64,000 nt of DNA from Sagittula sp. P11 (lineage in GTDB: Bacteria; Pseudomonadota; Alphaproteobacteria; Rhodobacterales; Rhodobacteraceae), in the NCBI RefSeq assembly GCF_002814095.1, contig NZ_CP021913.1:558001-622000 (forward strand), read 5' to 3'. Position numbers and translations under genes: made by a program. Below the pieces are notes generated by a model, which saw only the letters and a program-made list of their open reading frames with translations, was not told the origin of the DNA and did no database searches. Below are positions 47,534 through 55,865 of the stretch, in pieces (position 1 is the stretch's first letter; each line of letters opens with the position of its first letter).

Positions 47534-48325
47534 ATGACCCGCATCGAATCCAAGTTCGCCCAACTTCGCGAGGAAGGAAAGAAAGCCTTTGTCGCCTACA
47601 TCATGGCGGGCGATCCGGATGTGGACAGCTCGCTGGCGGTGATGAAGGGCCTGCCCGAGGCCGGGGTCGACGTGATCGAGCTGGGCCTGCCCTTCACCGA
47701 CCCCATGGCCGACGGCGAGACCATCCAGCTTGCCGGGCAGCGCGCGCTCGAAGGCGGGATGACGCTGGTGAAGACGCTCGACATGGTGCGCGCCTTCCGC
47801 GCCGGCGACAACACCACGCCGATCGTTCTGATGGGCTACTACAACCCGATCTATTCGCGCGGGGTGGACCGCTTTCTTGCAGAGGCGAAGGAGGCCGGGA
47901 TCGACGGGCTGATCATCGTCGACCTGCCGCCCGAGGAAGACGAGGAGCTCTGCCTGCCCGCGCAGGCGGCGGGCCTGAACTTCATCCGCCTTGCAACGCC
48001 CACCACCGACGACAAGCGCCTGCCGAAGGTCATGCAGAACACCTCCGGCTTCGTCTATTACGTGTCGATCACCGGGATCACCGGCGCCGCCGCCGCCGAG
48101 GCGGGCGACGTGGGCCCCGAGGTCGCCCGCATCAAGGCGGTGAGCGACCTGCCGGTGATCGTGGGCTTCGGCATCCGCACGCCGGAACGCGCCAAGGCCA
48201 TCGCCGAGGTCGCCGACGGCTGCGTGGTCGGCACCGCCATCGTCGGCCAGATCGCCGAGGGCAAGTCCACGGCGGAGGTCCTGTCCTTCGTGAAGACGCT
48301 GGCCGACGGCGCGCACAGCGCCTGA
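47534..48325 (+). CDS. trpA: Tryptophan synthase alpha chain
   Basis: 263 residues, TIM barrel. Catalytic E49 and D60 (L-P-F-T-D-P-M-A-D60-G) fall at the E. coli positions. It splits indole-3-glycerol phosphate to indole, passed to TrpB. The partner trpB is about 13 kb away on the opposite strand, so the subunits are not cotranscribed. GGAGAG site upstream. Confidence 0.97.
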   Translation: MTRIESKFAQLREEGKKAFVAYIMAGDPDVDSSLAVMKGLPEAGVDVIELGLPFTDPMADGETIQLAGQRALEGGMTLVKTLDMVRAFRAGDNTTPIVLMGYYNPIYSRGVDRFLAEAKEAGIDGLIIVDLPPEEDEELCLPAQAAGLNFIRLATPTTDDKRLPKVMQNTSGFVYYVSITGITGAAAAEAGDVGPEVARIKAVSDLPVIVGFGIRTPERAKAIAEVADGCVVGTAIVGQIAEGKSTAEVLSFVKTLADGAHSA

Positions 48326-48410
48326 CGGTCCGTCCCGGACGGTTCCCGGTTTCGCCACAGGTGTCGTTCCGGCTGCGCCTGGCCGATCCGCCGATTGTCG
48401 TGCTCCGCAC

Positions 48411-48462
48411 GACCGGGGGCGCCGCCCCCGGACCCCCGAGGTATTTTTGCCAAGATGAAGGG
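48411..48462. repeat. Hairpin plus conserved tail, Rhodobacteraceae intergenic repeat
   Basis: A CGGGGGC/GCCCCCG hairpin (48414-48420 and 48424-48430) is followed by CCCCCGAGGTATTTTTGCC and AAGATGAAG. I recall this combination as a frequent intergenic element in Rhodobacteraceae genomes; that is memory, not a search. It lies between convergent trpA and the hybrid kinase and probably works as a terminator. Confidence 0.6.
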
Positions 48463-48542
48463 GGGCAACGTGACGACGGGTCTGATCGGGAAGTAGGACG
48501 GGTCTGGGGAACGGCCTGCGAGGGGGACGGCCGAGCCCGGGG

Positions 48543-49886
48543 TCAGGAGGGGCTGCGCAGGAGGCGGGCCATTTCCTGCACCAGCTCCTCGCGCCGGAAG
48601 GGTTTGCCCACATGGGCGTCGATGCCCTGCGCGGCATAGTCCGAAACCTGATGCGTCATCACGTTGGCGGTGAGCGCCATGATCGGCACGCGCGGCCGGC
48701 CCGCCCCCGCCTCCCACGCGCGGATCTCGGCGGCGGCGGCGAGGCCGTCCATCACCGGCATGTTCACGTCCATCAGCACGAGGTCGAAGGGCCGCGTCCT
48801 GCAGAGCGCCACAGCCTGCGCGCCGTCCGTCACCATCCGCAGGTCGAGGTCGAAGGGCTTCAGCACCAGCCGCAGCACCTTCTGGTTGGTCTGGCTGTCC
48901 TCCGCCACGAGAACCCGCCAGCGCCGGGCGTTCAGGATCTGCTCAGCCTCGTACCCCTCGGACCGGTCGACCCGCCGGTCGGCCACGGGCGCCGCGCCAA
49001 GTGCCACGGTTGCCACGAAGCAGGCGCCGCCGCCGGGGGCGTGTTCGTGCACGAGGTCGCCCCCCAGCAGCCGGCAGAAGCGGCGCGAGATCGCAAGCCC
49101 CAGCCCCGTGCCGCCATGGGTGCGCGACACGCTCGGGTCGCCCTGCGTGAAGGGGTGGAACAGTTTGCGGCGCTGCGCCTCCGACACGCCGGGGCCGCTG
49201 TCGGTCACCCGCATCTCGAGCCGACCGTCCCGCACCGTCAGCCGGGCAGAGACCGCGCCCTCCCGGGTGAACTTGAAGGCGTTCGACAGGAGGTTCGACA
49301 GCACCTGCCGCAGCCGGGTCGGATCGCTGACCACCAGCGCCCTCTCCGCCGTCACCTCCACCGTGAACGCCAGCCCGCGCGAGGCCGCCGTCTCTGCAAA
49401 GAGGGCGCGCTCGTCCGCCGCGAAGGCGCGCAGGTCGAAGGGGCGCATCTCCACCTCCATCCGGCCCGCCTCGATCTTCGACAGGTCGAGCAGGTCGTTC
49501 AGCAGGTCCAGCAGCACCCGGCCCGACGACAGGATCACCTGCGCCATCTCGTGCTGTTCCGGCGGCAGCGCGCTTTCCTCCAGCCCGGCGGCCATGCCGA
49601 GGATCGCGTTCATCGGCGTGCGGATCTCGTGGCTGATGACCGCGAGAAAGCCGCTTTTGGCGTCGTTGGCCGCCTCCGCCTCCGCCCGGGCGCGTTCCAG
49701 TTCCTCCGTCCGGCTGCGGACCGCCTCTTCCAGCGCCTCCGCCTGTTCGCGCAACGCCTTGTTGGCCTCCCACAGGGCGCGGCTCTTCTCTTCCAGCAGG
49801 GCTTCGGCCTCTGCGCGGGCCTTCAGCGCGCGTTCGTAGCGGGCGCGGGACACCATGTCGCCCGGAAGGGATGACGGCTCCCCCAA
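48543..49886 (-). CDS. Hybrid sensor histidine kinase/response regulator (H-NOX partner)
   Basis: 447 residues: N-terminal coiled coil (about 15-90), HisKA with His in S-H-E-I-R-T-P near residue 97, HATPase_c (about 200-315), then a C-terminal receiver with phospho-Asp in L-M-D-V-N-M-P near 385. No membrane helices or own sensor; it follows the H-NOX gene by one base, so NO-bound H-NOX should control it, as known for such pairs. The frame opens at TTG 49886; an ATG at 49856 is the alternative. Confidence 0.9.
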   Translation of the reverse strand: MGEPSSLPGDMVSRARYERALKARAEAEALLEEKSRALWEANKALREQAEALEEAVRSRTEELERARAEAEAANDAKSGFLAVISHEIRTPMNAILGMAAGLEESALPPEQHEMAQVILSSGRVLLDLLNDLLDLSKIEAGRMEVEMRPFDLRAFAADERALFAETAASRGLAFTVEVTAERALVVSDPTRLRQVLSNLLSNAFKFTREGAVSARLTVRDGRLEMRVTDSGPGVSEAQRRKLFHPFTQGDPSVSRTHGGTGLGLAISRRFCRLLGGDLVHEHAPGGGACFVATVALGAAPVADRRVDRSEGYEAEQILNARRWRVLVAEDSQTNQKVLRLVLKPFDLDLRMVTDGAQAVALCRTRPFDLVLMDVNMPVMDGLAAAAEIRAWEAGAGRPRVPIMALTANVMTHQVSDYAAQGIDAHVGKPFRREELVQEMARLLRSPS

Positions 49887-49887
49887 G

Positions 49888-50421
49888 CTACCGCTCCACC
49901 GCCACGTCGAACACCGCCTCGCCGTCCGAGACCCGCGCCACGCCGACCCTGAGCGGTGTGCCGTAATGCGCCCCGCAGGCGTGGATCATCCCCTCGCAGA
50001 AGGCCACCAGCGGGCGCGGCGAGACGTAGCGCATCCGCAGCCCCTCCCCCTGCCACGTGGTTTCGAACCGCGGCAGTTCGGCATCCGGGTAAAGCTTGCG
50101 CACCTCGACGTGCACCTCCGTCTCGACCGACTGAAGCAGGTCCAGCGGACCGTCCTTCGCCGCGAAGACGTCGGGATAAAGCTCCGTGAAGCGGGTGTGC
50201 ATCCACGCCCCGAAACGCCGTTGCAGGTCTTCCGCCGCAAGACCCGTCCGCCCCGACAGCGCCGTGACGATCGCCAGAAGCTCCGAACAGGGGTAGTTGC
50301 CCACGCGGCTGTAGGCACCGCCCGATGCGAGCGCCAGATCGTCAAGAACCTCGTCCACCGCCGCCTCTCCGACGACGCCCTCTGCCATGGCCAGCAGCTC
50401 CGTGAACACGATCCCCTTCAT
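49888..50421 (-). CDS. Heme NO-binding (H-NOX) sensor protein
   Basis: 177 residues, alone without an attached output domain. The proximal heme ligand is H104 (E-V-H-V-E-V) and the heme-propionate motif is Y132-x-S134-x-R136. Stand-alone H-NOX proteins bind NO and regulate a neighbouring kinase or cyclase; here a hybrid kinase follows directly. The signal would adjust processes such as biofilm or motility, as in other bacteria. Confidence 0.92.
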   Translation of the reverse strand: MKGIVFTELLAMAEGVVGEAAVDEVLDDLALASGGAYSRVGNYPCSELLAIVTALSGRTGLAAEDLQRRFGAWMHTRFTELYPDVFAAKDGPLDLLQSVETEVHVEVRKLYPDAELPRFETTWQGEGLRMRYVSPRPLVAFCEGMIHACGAHYGTPLRVGVARVSDGEAVFDVAVER

Positions 50422-50547
50422 CCGATCCTCCCGGCATCACGCGGGCGGAGCCTAGCTGCGGCCGGTGAAGACGGGCTTAAGCCCCTTGCCACGCAATTCC
50501 CCGATTGGTAACCAACTCTTACCAAAATCAGCGGAAAAGAGGTCCCC

Positions 50548-51711
50548 ATGCCCGTCATCACCAACATCGAGGACCTCAAGCGCGTCTACCGCCGCCGCGT
50601 GCCGAAGATGTTCTATGACTACTGCGAATCCGGGTCGTGGTCGGAACAGACCTTCCGCGAGAACGTCTCGGACTTCGACGACATCTACCTGCGCCAGCGC
50701 GTCGCCATCGACATGGCCAACCGTTCGACGAAGACGCAGATGATCGGGCAGGACGTGGCAATGCCCGTGGCGCTCGCCCCGGTCGGGCTGACCGGCATGC
50801 AGAACGCCGACGGCGAGATCAAGGCGGCCCGCGCCGCCGAGGCCTTCGGGGTGCCCTACTGCCTGTCCACCATGTCGATCTGTTCCATCGAGGACGTGGC
50901 CTCGCACACCTCGAAACCCTTCTGGATGCAGGTCTACACCCTGAAGGACGACGACTACATGCAGCGGCTCTTCGACCGGGCGAAGGCGGCGAAATGTTCG
51001 GCCGCCGTCATCACCGTCGACCTGCAGCTTCTGGGCCAGCGCCACAAGGACCTGAAGAACGGCCTCTCGGCCCCGCCGAAGCTGACGCCGAAGTCCGTGG
51101 CCAACATGATGACCAAGGTGCCGTGGGGGCTGGAAATGCTCCAGACCAAGCGCCGCTTCTTCGGCAACATCGTGGGCCATGCCAAGGGGGTCACCGATCC
51201 CTCGTCGCTGACCACCTGGACCGCCGAAAGCTTCGACCAGTCGCTGAACTGGGACCGTATCCGCGAATTCCGCAAGATGTGGGACGGGCCGCTCATCATC
51301 AAGGGCATCATCGACCCGCGCGATGCGCTGGAGGCCTGCAACGTCGGTGCCGACGCCATCGTGGTGTCGAACCACGGCGGCCGGCAGCTTGACGGCGCGC
51401 TGTCATCCATCCGCGCGCTGGAACCGATCCTCGACGCCGTGGGCGACCGGATCGAGGTGCATCTCGATTCAGGTGTCCGCTCCGGTCAGGACGTGCTGAA
51501 GGCGGTGGCCATGGGCGCCAAGGGCTGCTGGATCGGCCGCGCCTACGTCTACGGGCTGGGCGCCATGGGCCAGGCCGGCGTCACCAAGGCGCTGGAGGTC
51601 ATCCACAAGGAACTCGACACCTCCATGGCGCTCTGCGGGCACCGCGACATCAACACCGTCGACCGCGACATCCTCATGGTCCCGCGCGGCTTCTCCGGCG
51701 ACTGGGCCTGA
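50548..51711 (+). CDS. lldD: FMN-dependent alpha-hydroxyacid dehydrogenase (L-lactate dehydrogenase family)
   Basis: 387 residues, TIM barrel. The catalytic His276 sits in V-S-N-H-G-G-R-Q-L-D-G, and the N-terminal R-R-x-P-K-M-F-Y-D-Y motif matches LldD. It oxidises L-lactate or a similar 2-hydroxyacid to the 2-oxoacid. No lactate permease is adjacent. Exact substrate uncertain. Confidence 0.9.
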   Translation: MPVITNIEDLKRVYRRRVPKMFYDYCESGSWSEQTFRENVSDFDDIYLRQRVAIDMANRSTKTQMIGQDVAMPVALAPVGLTGMQNADGEIKAARAAEAFGVPYCLSTMSICSIEDVASHTSKPFWMQVYTLKDDDYMQRLFDRAKAAKCSAAVITVDLQLLGQRHKDLKNGLSAPPKLTPKSVANMMTKVPWGLEMLQTKRRFFGNIVGHAKGVTDPSSLTTWTAESFDQSLNWDRIREFRKMWDGPLIIKGIIDPRDALEACNVGADAIVVSNHGGRQLDGALSSIRALEPILDAVGDRIEVHLDSGVRSGQDVLKAVAMGAKGCWIGRAYVYGLGAMGQAGVTKALEVIHKELDTSMALCGHRDINTVDRDILMVPRGFSGDWA

Positions 51712-51726
51712 CATCCGGGCTGCGGC

Positions 51727-51751
51727 GGCGGCGCGTTACGGGCGCGCCGCC
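51727..51751 (+). terminator. GC hairpin after lldD
   Basis: GGCGGCGCG (51727-51735) pairs with CGCGCCGCC (51743-51751) around a 7-base loop, 16 bases past the stop. No T-run, so termination may be weak. Confidence 0.55.
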
Positions 51752-51968
51752 CCGGCCATTGTTTCCCGCCTCACACCAGTCCCGCGGCGGAACATCGTTA
51801 ACCGCCGAAGTTGGCATCGAAACAATCCGTTTCCAAATGCGCCGCCTTGGTTTTGCCTCAATCTGACGTAATTGCCGAATTGCTGCCGTATTCTCCCCTG
51901 CGCGAGCCGCATCTAGCCGCGCTTTCGCCAAAATGTGCCCATTCCGGCCATATTTCAGGGAGACTTCA

Positions 51969-52868
51969 ATGCCAGACCCCAAGGTATTCAACTACACGAT
52001 GGACGGGCTGTCCTATTCGGTCACCGTCTACGAAGAGGACGGAAAGATCCTCGCCGACATCGAGATGCTCGAAGGCTCGATGGACGTGAACGCCGTCTAC
52101 TTCGGTGACGACGACTATTCCGGCTCCAGCACATCGCTTGGCGGCCCGCTCAACATGAACGGCGCGCAGTACGACGGCGAGAAGGTGCAATGGGACGGCG
52201 CCTCCTACGTCAGCGACCCCGGCCTCGGGCCCGACGCCGACGAGAAGGAAAGCTACATCCACGCCGGTGACACGCTGACCCTCGAACTCGACGCCGACAG
52301 CCTCGACGACATCGACATCTTCGGCATCCGCGCCACCTCCACCACGACCGACGCCGGCTCCATCAAGGCCGTCTCCGGCGATCCCGAGGAACCGGAAGAG
52401 CCCGAGGACCCCGATGAGCCGACCTTCGACAAGGTCCTCTTCGGCACCGAGGTGGACGAAGCCGGCAACGTGATCGACGGCGTCACCCTCACCGCGCTCG
52501 ACGATCCGGCCTACGGCATCCAGCTCCCCGAGGGGACCGAGCCCACCTTCGACAACTACCTCGCCTTCTTCGACGAGGAGGTCGAGGGCTACGACGTGGA
52601 GTCCCTCGAAACCATCCGCTTCTTCACCACCAGCCCCGAAGGCTGGGCGGTCCAGATCGGAGAGCTCCCCGCCCCCGAGGACGGCTGGACCAGCGTCGAC
52701 GACGTGCTCGAGGACTACGACGCCCTGGTCGATTCCGGCGCCTTCGATACCGAAGACCCCGGCGCCGAGGGCCTGAGCCTGATCGCCGCGCTCAGCACCG
52801 GCGACGAGGAAGAGGACGCCCCCGTCGAAGAAGAGCCCGAACCCGAAGCGGAGATGGACCTCGTCTGA
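51969..52868 (+). CDS. Highly acidic protein, function unknown
   Basis: 299 residues, very rich in Asp and Glu, with Glu-Pro repeats at about 150-165 and near the end. No signal peptide or membrane helix. The N-terminal third (about 1-130) looks beta-rich; the end is acidic then M-D-L-V, which recalls type I secretion substrates but without RTX repeats. AGGGAGA precedes the ATG. No family recognised. Confidence 0.7.
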   Translation: MPDPKVFNYTMDGLSYSVTVYEEDGKILADIEMLEGSMDVNAVYFGDDDYSGSSTSLGGPLNMNGAQYDGEKVQWDGASYVSDPGLGPDADEKESYIHAGDTLTLELDADSLDDIDIFGIRATSTTTDAGSIKAVSGDPEEPEEPEDPDEPTFDKVLFGTEVDEAGNVIDGVTLTALDDPAYGIQLPEGTEPTFDNYLAFFDEEVEGYDVESLETIRFFTTSPEGWAVQIGELPAPEDGWTSVDDVLEDYDALVDSGAFDTEDPGAEGLSLIAALSTGDEEEDAPVEEEPEPEAEMDLV

Positions 52869-52925
52869 CCGCCGCGCGGCCCGGGGCGGCGCAACACCCC
52901 CGCCCCCAACACGGACCCGCAAACG

Positions 52926-52963
52926 AAAAAACCCCGGCCAGCGCCGCAACGCTCCGGCCGGGG
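52926..52963 (-). terminator. Rho-independent terminator for the cspA operon
   Basis: CCCCGGCC (52932-52939) pairs with GGCCGGGG (52956-52963), with an inner AGCG/CGCT pair, and TTTTTT follows on the minus strand (52931-52926). Confidence 0.88.
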
Positions 52964-53006
52964 CACGTGCACCCTGACGCATCCGCCCGCAGACGCGGGC
53001 CCCGGA

Positions 53007-53258
53007 TCAGCCCTTGCCGCCCGTGCCGTCCGTTCCGCCATCGCTCTCCTGGGCGAGGCGCGCGGCCCGCAGCGCGGCGGTCTTCTCGTCCCGCTTCCGC
53101 GTCTCCGTGTCGATCAGCTCCTTGGCGACCTCCGAGGTCTTCTCCATCGCGGTCTTCGGATGCGGCTTCACCGCCTTGAACGCCGATTCAAGACGTGTGC
53201 GGCGCGCGTCGGCCGTTTCCGCGCGCGCCTTCATCATGTCTCCGAACGTCGGCTTCAC
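53007..53258 (-). CDS. Small charged protein coupled to cspA
   Basis: 83 residues, rich in Lys, Arg, Glu and Ala, predicted mostly helical, with a Gly/Asp tail. It begins at GTG 53258, overlapping the cspA stop as GTGA, so the two are coupled. No family recognised; the tight coupling to a cold-shock protein hints at an RNA-related role. Confidence 0.75.
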   Translation of the reverse strand: MKPTFGDMMKARAETADARRTRLESAFKAVKPHPKTAMEKTSEVAKELIDTETRKRDEKTAALRAARLAQESDGGTDGTGGKG

Positions 53259-53461
53259 GCCAGTTCCACGTCCTTGGCGGATTCGCGACCGTCGCGACCC
53301 TCCTCGATCTCGAACGTCAGAGCCTGGCCGTCTTCCACGGTCCGCAGCCCCGCCCGTTCGAGCGCCGAGATGTGCAGGAACACGTCCTTGCTCCCGCCCT
53401 CAGGCTGGATGAAGCCGAAGCCCTTGTTTGCATTGAACCATTTCACGGTGCCTTTGGCCAT
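53255..53461 (-). CDS. Cold-shock protein, CspA family
   Basis: 68 residues, single CSD with RNP1 K-G-F-G-F-I (13-18) and RNP2 V-F-L-H-I (27-31). It binds single-stranded RNA/DNA and melts RNA structure. First gene of a two-gene operon. Confidence 0.95.
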   Translation of the reverse strand: MAKGTVKWFNANKGFGFIQPEGGSKDVFLHISALERAGLRTVEDGQALTFEIEEGRDGRESAKDVELA

Positions 53462-53577
53462 CGTGGGTCTCCCTCATGTGTGCTGCCCGCAGAATGCGAC
53501 AGCCCGGCCGGTCAGATCGAGAAGCAGACTGAGGCCGGTGAAGGAGACAGGTGCGGTCGGAATAACGTAGCCTTCTA

Positions 53578-53588
53578 CAGATAAGCCT
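53578..53588 (+). repeat. Left copy of 11-base direct repeat
   Basis: CAGATAAGCCT, flanking the low-GC ATPase gene on its left. The partner is at 55767-55777; wider context (CTACAG/CTCCAG before, CG/TG after) keeps 14 of 16 bases alike. Confidence 0.45.
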
Positions 53589-53605
53589 CGGAGGCGGGTT
53601 TGCAA

Positions 53606-53621
53606 GGGGGGGGGGGGGGGG
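53606..53621 (+). repeat. 16-base poly-G tract
   Basis: An unbroken run of 16 G between cspA and the low-GC gene. Such runs are prone to slippage and to assembly error. Confidence 0.9.
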
Positions 53622-53800
53622 CGTGAAGACAATTGTCGGCACGACTACAACCATCTGTCGATTGAAAACCACCAACGAGACAAGAAAGTCAACCAATCCA
53701 ATTTATACCGGACAGTCCCACTGGCGCCCCGGATCGTCGATAAAAGTTGCGAGATTCTTCAAAATTCGCTTATCTTTCAAGTGAAACGGAGGGCGCCACC

Positions 53801-55600
53801 TTGCATGATCTGAAGATAATCGACGCATACCTTTCCATTCCAGCGGGAATTGAGTTTAAAGTTCCCAAATTTACAGTCATAATTGGGCAAAACGGTAGCG
53901 GAAAATCTCACCTTTTACAAGCACTATCAGGATTACACAGCCGATCAAAAAACACAGGCAACCCTCGAGCAGTTCAAATTCGTTTAGGCGCCCTGACTAA
54001 ATTCGGGAACAGACCTTATGATGTCGCAAGAATTTTTGAAGACCTCAAGAGACAGTCATCCTGGATCAAGATAGCCCTCAAGACATTCGCACTCGACGAC
54101 ATCGGAAGCATGGAAGAGAGATTGAAAGAAACCGAATTCGAAAGAGGTCAATACCTAGACGAAAGGGGCGCGATAGAATTCCTTATCAAAGCGCATGAAT
54201 TAGGATTTGATCTGTCAAAACCGACACCTTATATAGCAGGGTTACTCACGCCAATTTCCAAGCTATCAGAAACATCCCTATTGAACCTGAAAGACGTGGA
54301 CCTAAAGTCATTGTTTTTTGAATACAAAACAAGACAAAGTCACAACGATTTTGTCGCCTATCAGTTTCAGAGCGGAAAGAATCCATTCAAACCGCTTTCG
54401 GAAATCGAATTTAAAGAATTCTTTGGGCCCTCGCCTTGGGAGTCCCTTAATGACACGCTTGAGCAATTAGGCCTGCCCTATGAATTTCAAGAGCCACCCG
54501 ACCCGTTGGATTTCGATGACTACAAAATAGAACTACTTCACAAAAGCAAAGGAATTGGTGTTGAACCATCATCCCTATCATCTGGGGAACTAACACTCCT
54601 TTCGATCTCCACTCTTATGAATATCTTGCCCGCCACTGGAAATAAAGATCTTATCCTGCTTTTTGATGAACCCGACGCCAGCCTGCATCCATCAAATTGC
54701 AAAACTCTCGTAAAATTAATCCGCGAGTCTTTAGTAGGGAAGCACGGATACTCAGCCATTGTAACCACTCACTCCCCAACAACTGTGGCAATTTGCCCTG
54801 AAGACTCAATATATGAAATGAATGCTTTAAGCAGGACACCTGAAAAAATAGAACAACAAAAGGCGCTAGATGTGCTGACCGAAGGCGTTGACGAGTTCCG
54901 AATTTCTACAAAAAACATCCGCCAGATTTACACTGAGGGAGCCGATCCTGAAATCTACCAACAGCTATTTTTTTGCCTCAACAGAGCGAAGCCCTTCAAC
55001 TACCGGGCCGTGTTCCCCCAGACCGGAGGAAGAGCGAACCGAGAGACGGTCGTCAACATTGTTAAACTATTGAACGACGCCGGGAACGATTTAGCGAAAG
55101 GAGTCACAGACTGGGACACAGTTGAAACAAGACTAATTGCACCAAACGTTGAAATCCTTGGAGGCAATAGGTACTCCTTGGAAAACTACATCCTTGATCC
55201 GATTTACGTAGCCTTGGCGACACGCGCGCCAAACTCAAACAGGCCTTTCTCTAATTTAGATTTAAATTGGGAGATCGGGCTTTCAGAGATTTTCGCAATG
55301 AAGGGGAAAGACCTTCAAGCGCTTTCCGATTCGGTTCTACAAAGATGCGAGATCGATCCAGAACATGAAACTGAATGCTTGCTGGAAAACGGAGAAAGCG
55401 TCAAACTCCCAAATAAATTTTTAAAACTAAAAGGCCACACATGGTCTCATGCATTAGTAAAGCACTTTGGCAACGAACTAAAACGGTTCACTAATAGCGA
55501 TCCTCATTACGACAAGCTGATGCCTCTACTGATGAAGACAATCCGCGATTTTCCCGCATTCTTATCGGTCGACATTCGTTACACGTTTGACAAATTTTAA
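53801..55600 (+). CDS. ABC-type ATPase fused to TOPRIM/DUF4435-like nuclease domain (candidate defence protein)
   Basis: 599 residues, AT-rich (about 40-45% GC in sampled lines), unlike every neighbour. ATPase half: Walker A G29-x-N-G-S-G-K-S36, signature S-S-G-E at 260-263, Walker B L-L-F-D289-E290, H-loop H324. C-terminal half: E379 in T-E-G-A-D, D437-W-D439, and R-Y-S-L-E461-N-Y, which together fit a TOPRIM/DUF4435 nuclease (Glu, then DxD). OLD nucleases and fused AriA-AriB of PARIS share this build. I take TTG 53801, seven bases after GGAGGG; an upstream TTG (53747) has no such site. No partner gene is adjacent; it sits alone between cspA and rplY. Anti-phage action is inference. Confidence 0.82.
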   Translation: MHDLKIIDAYLSIPAGIEFKVPKFTVIIGQNGSGKSHLLQALSGLHSRSKNTGNPRAVQIRLGALTKFGNRPYDVARIFEDLKRQSSWIKIALKTFALDDIGSMEERLKETEFERGQYLDERGAIEFLIKAHELGFDLSKPTPYIAGLLTPISKLSETSLLNLKDVDLKSLFFEYKTRQSHNDFVAYQFQSGKNPFKPLSEIEFKEFFGPSPWESLNDTLEQLGLPYEFQEPPDPLDFDDYKIELLHKSKGIGVEPSSLSSGELTLLSISTLMNILPATGNKDLILLFDEPDASLHPSNCKTLVKLIRESLVGKHGYSAIVTTHSPTTVAICPEDSIYEMNALSRTPEKIEQQKALDVLTEGVDEFRISTKNIRQIYTEGADPEIYQQLFFCLNRAKPFNYRAVFPQTGGRANRETVVNIVKLLNDAGNDLAKGVTDWDTVETRLIAPNVEILGGNRYSLENYILDPIYVALATRAPNSNRPFSNLDLNWEIGLSEIFAMKGKDLQALSDSVLQRCEIDPEHETECLLENGESVKLPNKFLKLKGHTWSHALVKHFGNELKRFTNSDPHYDKLMPLLMKTIRDFPAFLSVDIRYTFDKF

Positions 55601-55704
55601 AAATCCCCGTCGGCCGGCCCGCACGCACAGCGTGTTGGGCCGCGGTCCAAAAACCAAACGTAGCAATGAGCGCACAATATGCCATTAACCCATTGTTAAC
55701 AAAA

Positions 55705-55727
55705 GGAGGTTTCGCCGCGAAACCTCC
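55705..55727. other. Hairpin in the rplY leader
   Basis: GGAGGTTTC (55705-55713) pairs with GAAACCTCC (55719-55727) over a 5-base loop, in the 265-base gap before rplY. It may end the ATPase transcript or form part of the rplY leader. Confidence 0.45.
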
Positions 55728-55766
55728 CTCCCGGCACCGAGCCTTCATCCGGGGCCCCGTGGGCTC

Positions 55767-55777
55767 CAGATAAGCCT
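55767..55777 (+). repeat. Right copy of 11-base direct repeat
   Basis: CAGATAAGCCT, the match to 53578-53588; together they bracket 2.2 kb that includes the low-GC gene. Confidence 0.45.
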
Positions 55778-55865
55778 TGCCAAATCCCCCGATCCGCGCT
55801 ACCCGCACGACCTCACGCGGGGTGACAGCCTTGGAGGCACCCCGCCCTAACTTATGGAGAAACAA

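Larger units (their letters stand above)
53462..53800. other. Intergenic gap with poly-G tract and composition shift
   Basis: 339 bases without a gene. 53462-53605 is GC-rich and should hold the cspA promoter and leader. A run of 16 G occupies 53606-53621. From about 53622 the sequence is AT-rich to the next gene. CAGATAAGCCT at 53578-53588 recurs at 55767-55777 on the far side of the island. Confidence 0.7.

Noticed and set aside
53747-53800. Upstream TTG (53747) as the start of the ATPase-TOPRIM gene
   Set aside because: It is only preceded by a weak AAAAG; TTG 53801 follows GGAGGG at a good distance and leaves the ATPase fold intact.
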